Shown: positions 31,739-31,819 of the stretch, in pieces
Layout: each line of letters begins with the position of its first letter
How positions within the stretch are numbered: position 1 is the stretch's first letter
Origin: an uncultured Cardiobacterium sp.
Lineage (GTDB): Bacteria > Pseudomonadota > Gammaproteobacteria > Cardiobacteriales > Cardiobacteriaceae
DNA length: 31,819 nt
Direction of reading: 5' to 3'
Assembly: GCF_938028825.1 (NCBI RefSeq)
Contig: NZ_CALIZP010000054.1
Span: forward strand, 1-31,819
The notes under the pieces: model-generated
Told to the model about the DNA's origin: nothing
The model's input: the letters and a program-made list of their open reading frames with translations, nothing else
Databases searched by the model: none
Translations under genes and position numbers: made by a program

Positions 31739-31767
31739 TTGACACCCTGCAACACCCTCACTACAAT
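31739..31767 (+). promoter_or_regulatory. Strong sigma-70 promoter firing out of the window
   Basis: A perfect -35 TTGACA (31739-31744), an exact 17-base spacer and -10 TACAAT (31762-31767) are followed by a GC-rich discriminator (CCACGCCC). A/T-rich sequence lies immediately upstream. This resembles promoters of highly expressed stable RNA operons (rrn or tRNA), but the transcribed gene lies beyond the right edge and cannot be identified from the 52 remaining bases. Confidence 0.8.
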
Positions 31768-31819
31768 CCACGCCCGACATCATTGATGTTATCTCCTCTA
31801 TATCCTCCTTTGGTGGTTG

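Overview
This is a GC-rich, gene-dense chromosomal segment of a Gram-negative bacterium. It encodes outer-membrane and periplasmic functions (LptE, DsbC, PpiD, a TonB-dependent receptor, an OpgC-like membrane acyltransferase) and a gammaproteobacterial gene pairing (xerD followed by dsbC). The protein flavour and a Neisseria-like intergenic repeat suggest a host-associated gammaproteobacterium of the Cardiobacteriaceae (Cardiobacterium-like). That taxonomic call is inference from memory, not from a search.

Layout, left to right. (1) 1-741: the tail of malate dehydrogenase, a terminator and a small membrane protein. (2) 747-5282, minus strand: a 352-aa unknown protein, then ligA, rnhA and a 273-aa unknown protein, with repeats between ligA and rnhA. 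(3) 5468-6547: an AI-2E/PerM-family membrane protein preceded by a degenerate repeat element. (4) 6608-9182, minus strand: an overlapping operon of an OpgC-like acyltransferase and a ZevA/ZevB metal-uptake pair. (5) 9341-10953: ydcH (plus), and an AT-richer gene (minus) for a leucine-rich-repeat protein. (6) 11113-13827: rlmD, a TatD-family hydrolase and a small membrane protein whose 3' end lies inside a 106-bp inverted-repeat element. (7) 13951-16136, minus strand: brnQ and a D-amino-acid aminotransferase, translationally coupled. (8) 16281-18811: an aldose-1-epimerase-like protein, gph and an unknown protein. (9) 18844-23019: ppiD (minus) divergent from a TonB-dependent siderophore receptor gene that is broken by a 4-bp tandem duplication. 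(10) 23254-28516, minus strand: two runs, lptE-holA-(cold-shock/DUF1294)-rsfS and GldG-like-(DUF4340-like)-mutM. (11) 28616-31285: xerD, dsbC, psd. (12) 31286-31819: a gene-free stretch that becomes very AT-rich and ends in a near-consensus sigma-70 promoter firing out of the window.

Most genes are housekeeping: DNA replication and repair (ligA, rnhA, holA, mutM, xerD), rRNA modification and ribosome control (rlmD, rsfS), envelope biogenesis (lptE, psd, ppiD, dsbC, OpgC-like) and transport (brnQ, zevAB, receptor). I did not find a defence island, prophage, integron, CRISPR array or an obviously new multi-gene system. The items most worth a second look are the receptor frameshift, the three-copy palindromic repeat family, the LRR gene, the GldG-type pair lacking its ABC transporter, the replacement of nadD in the lptE-holA-rsfS cluster, and the strong promoter at the right edge.
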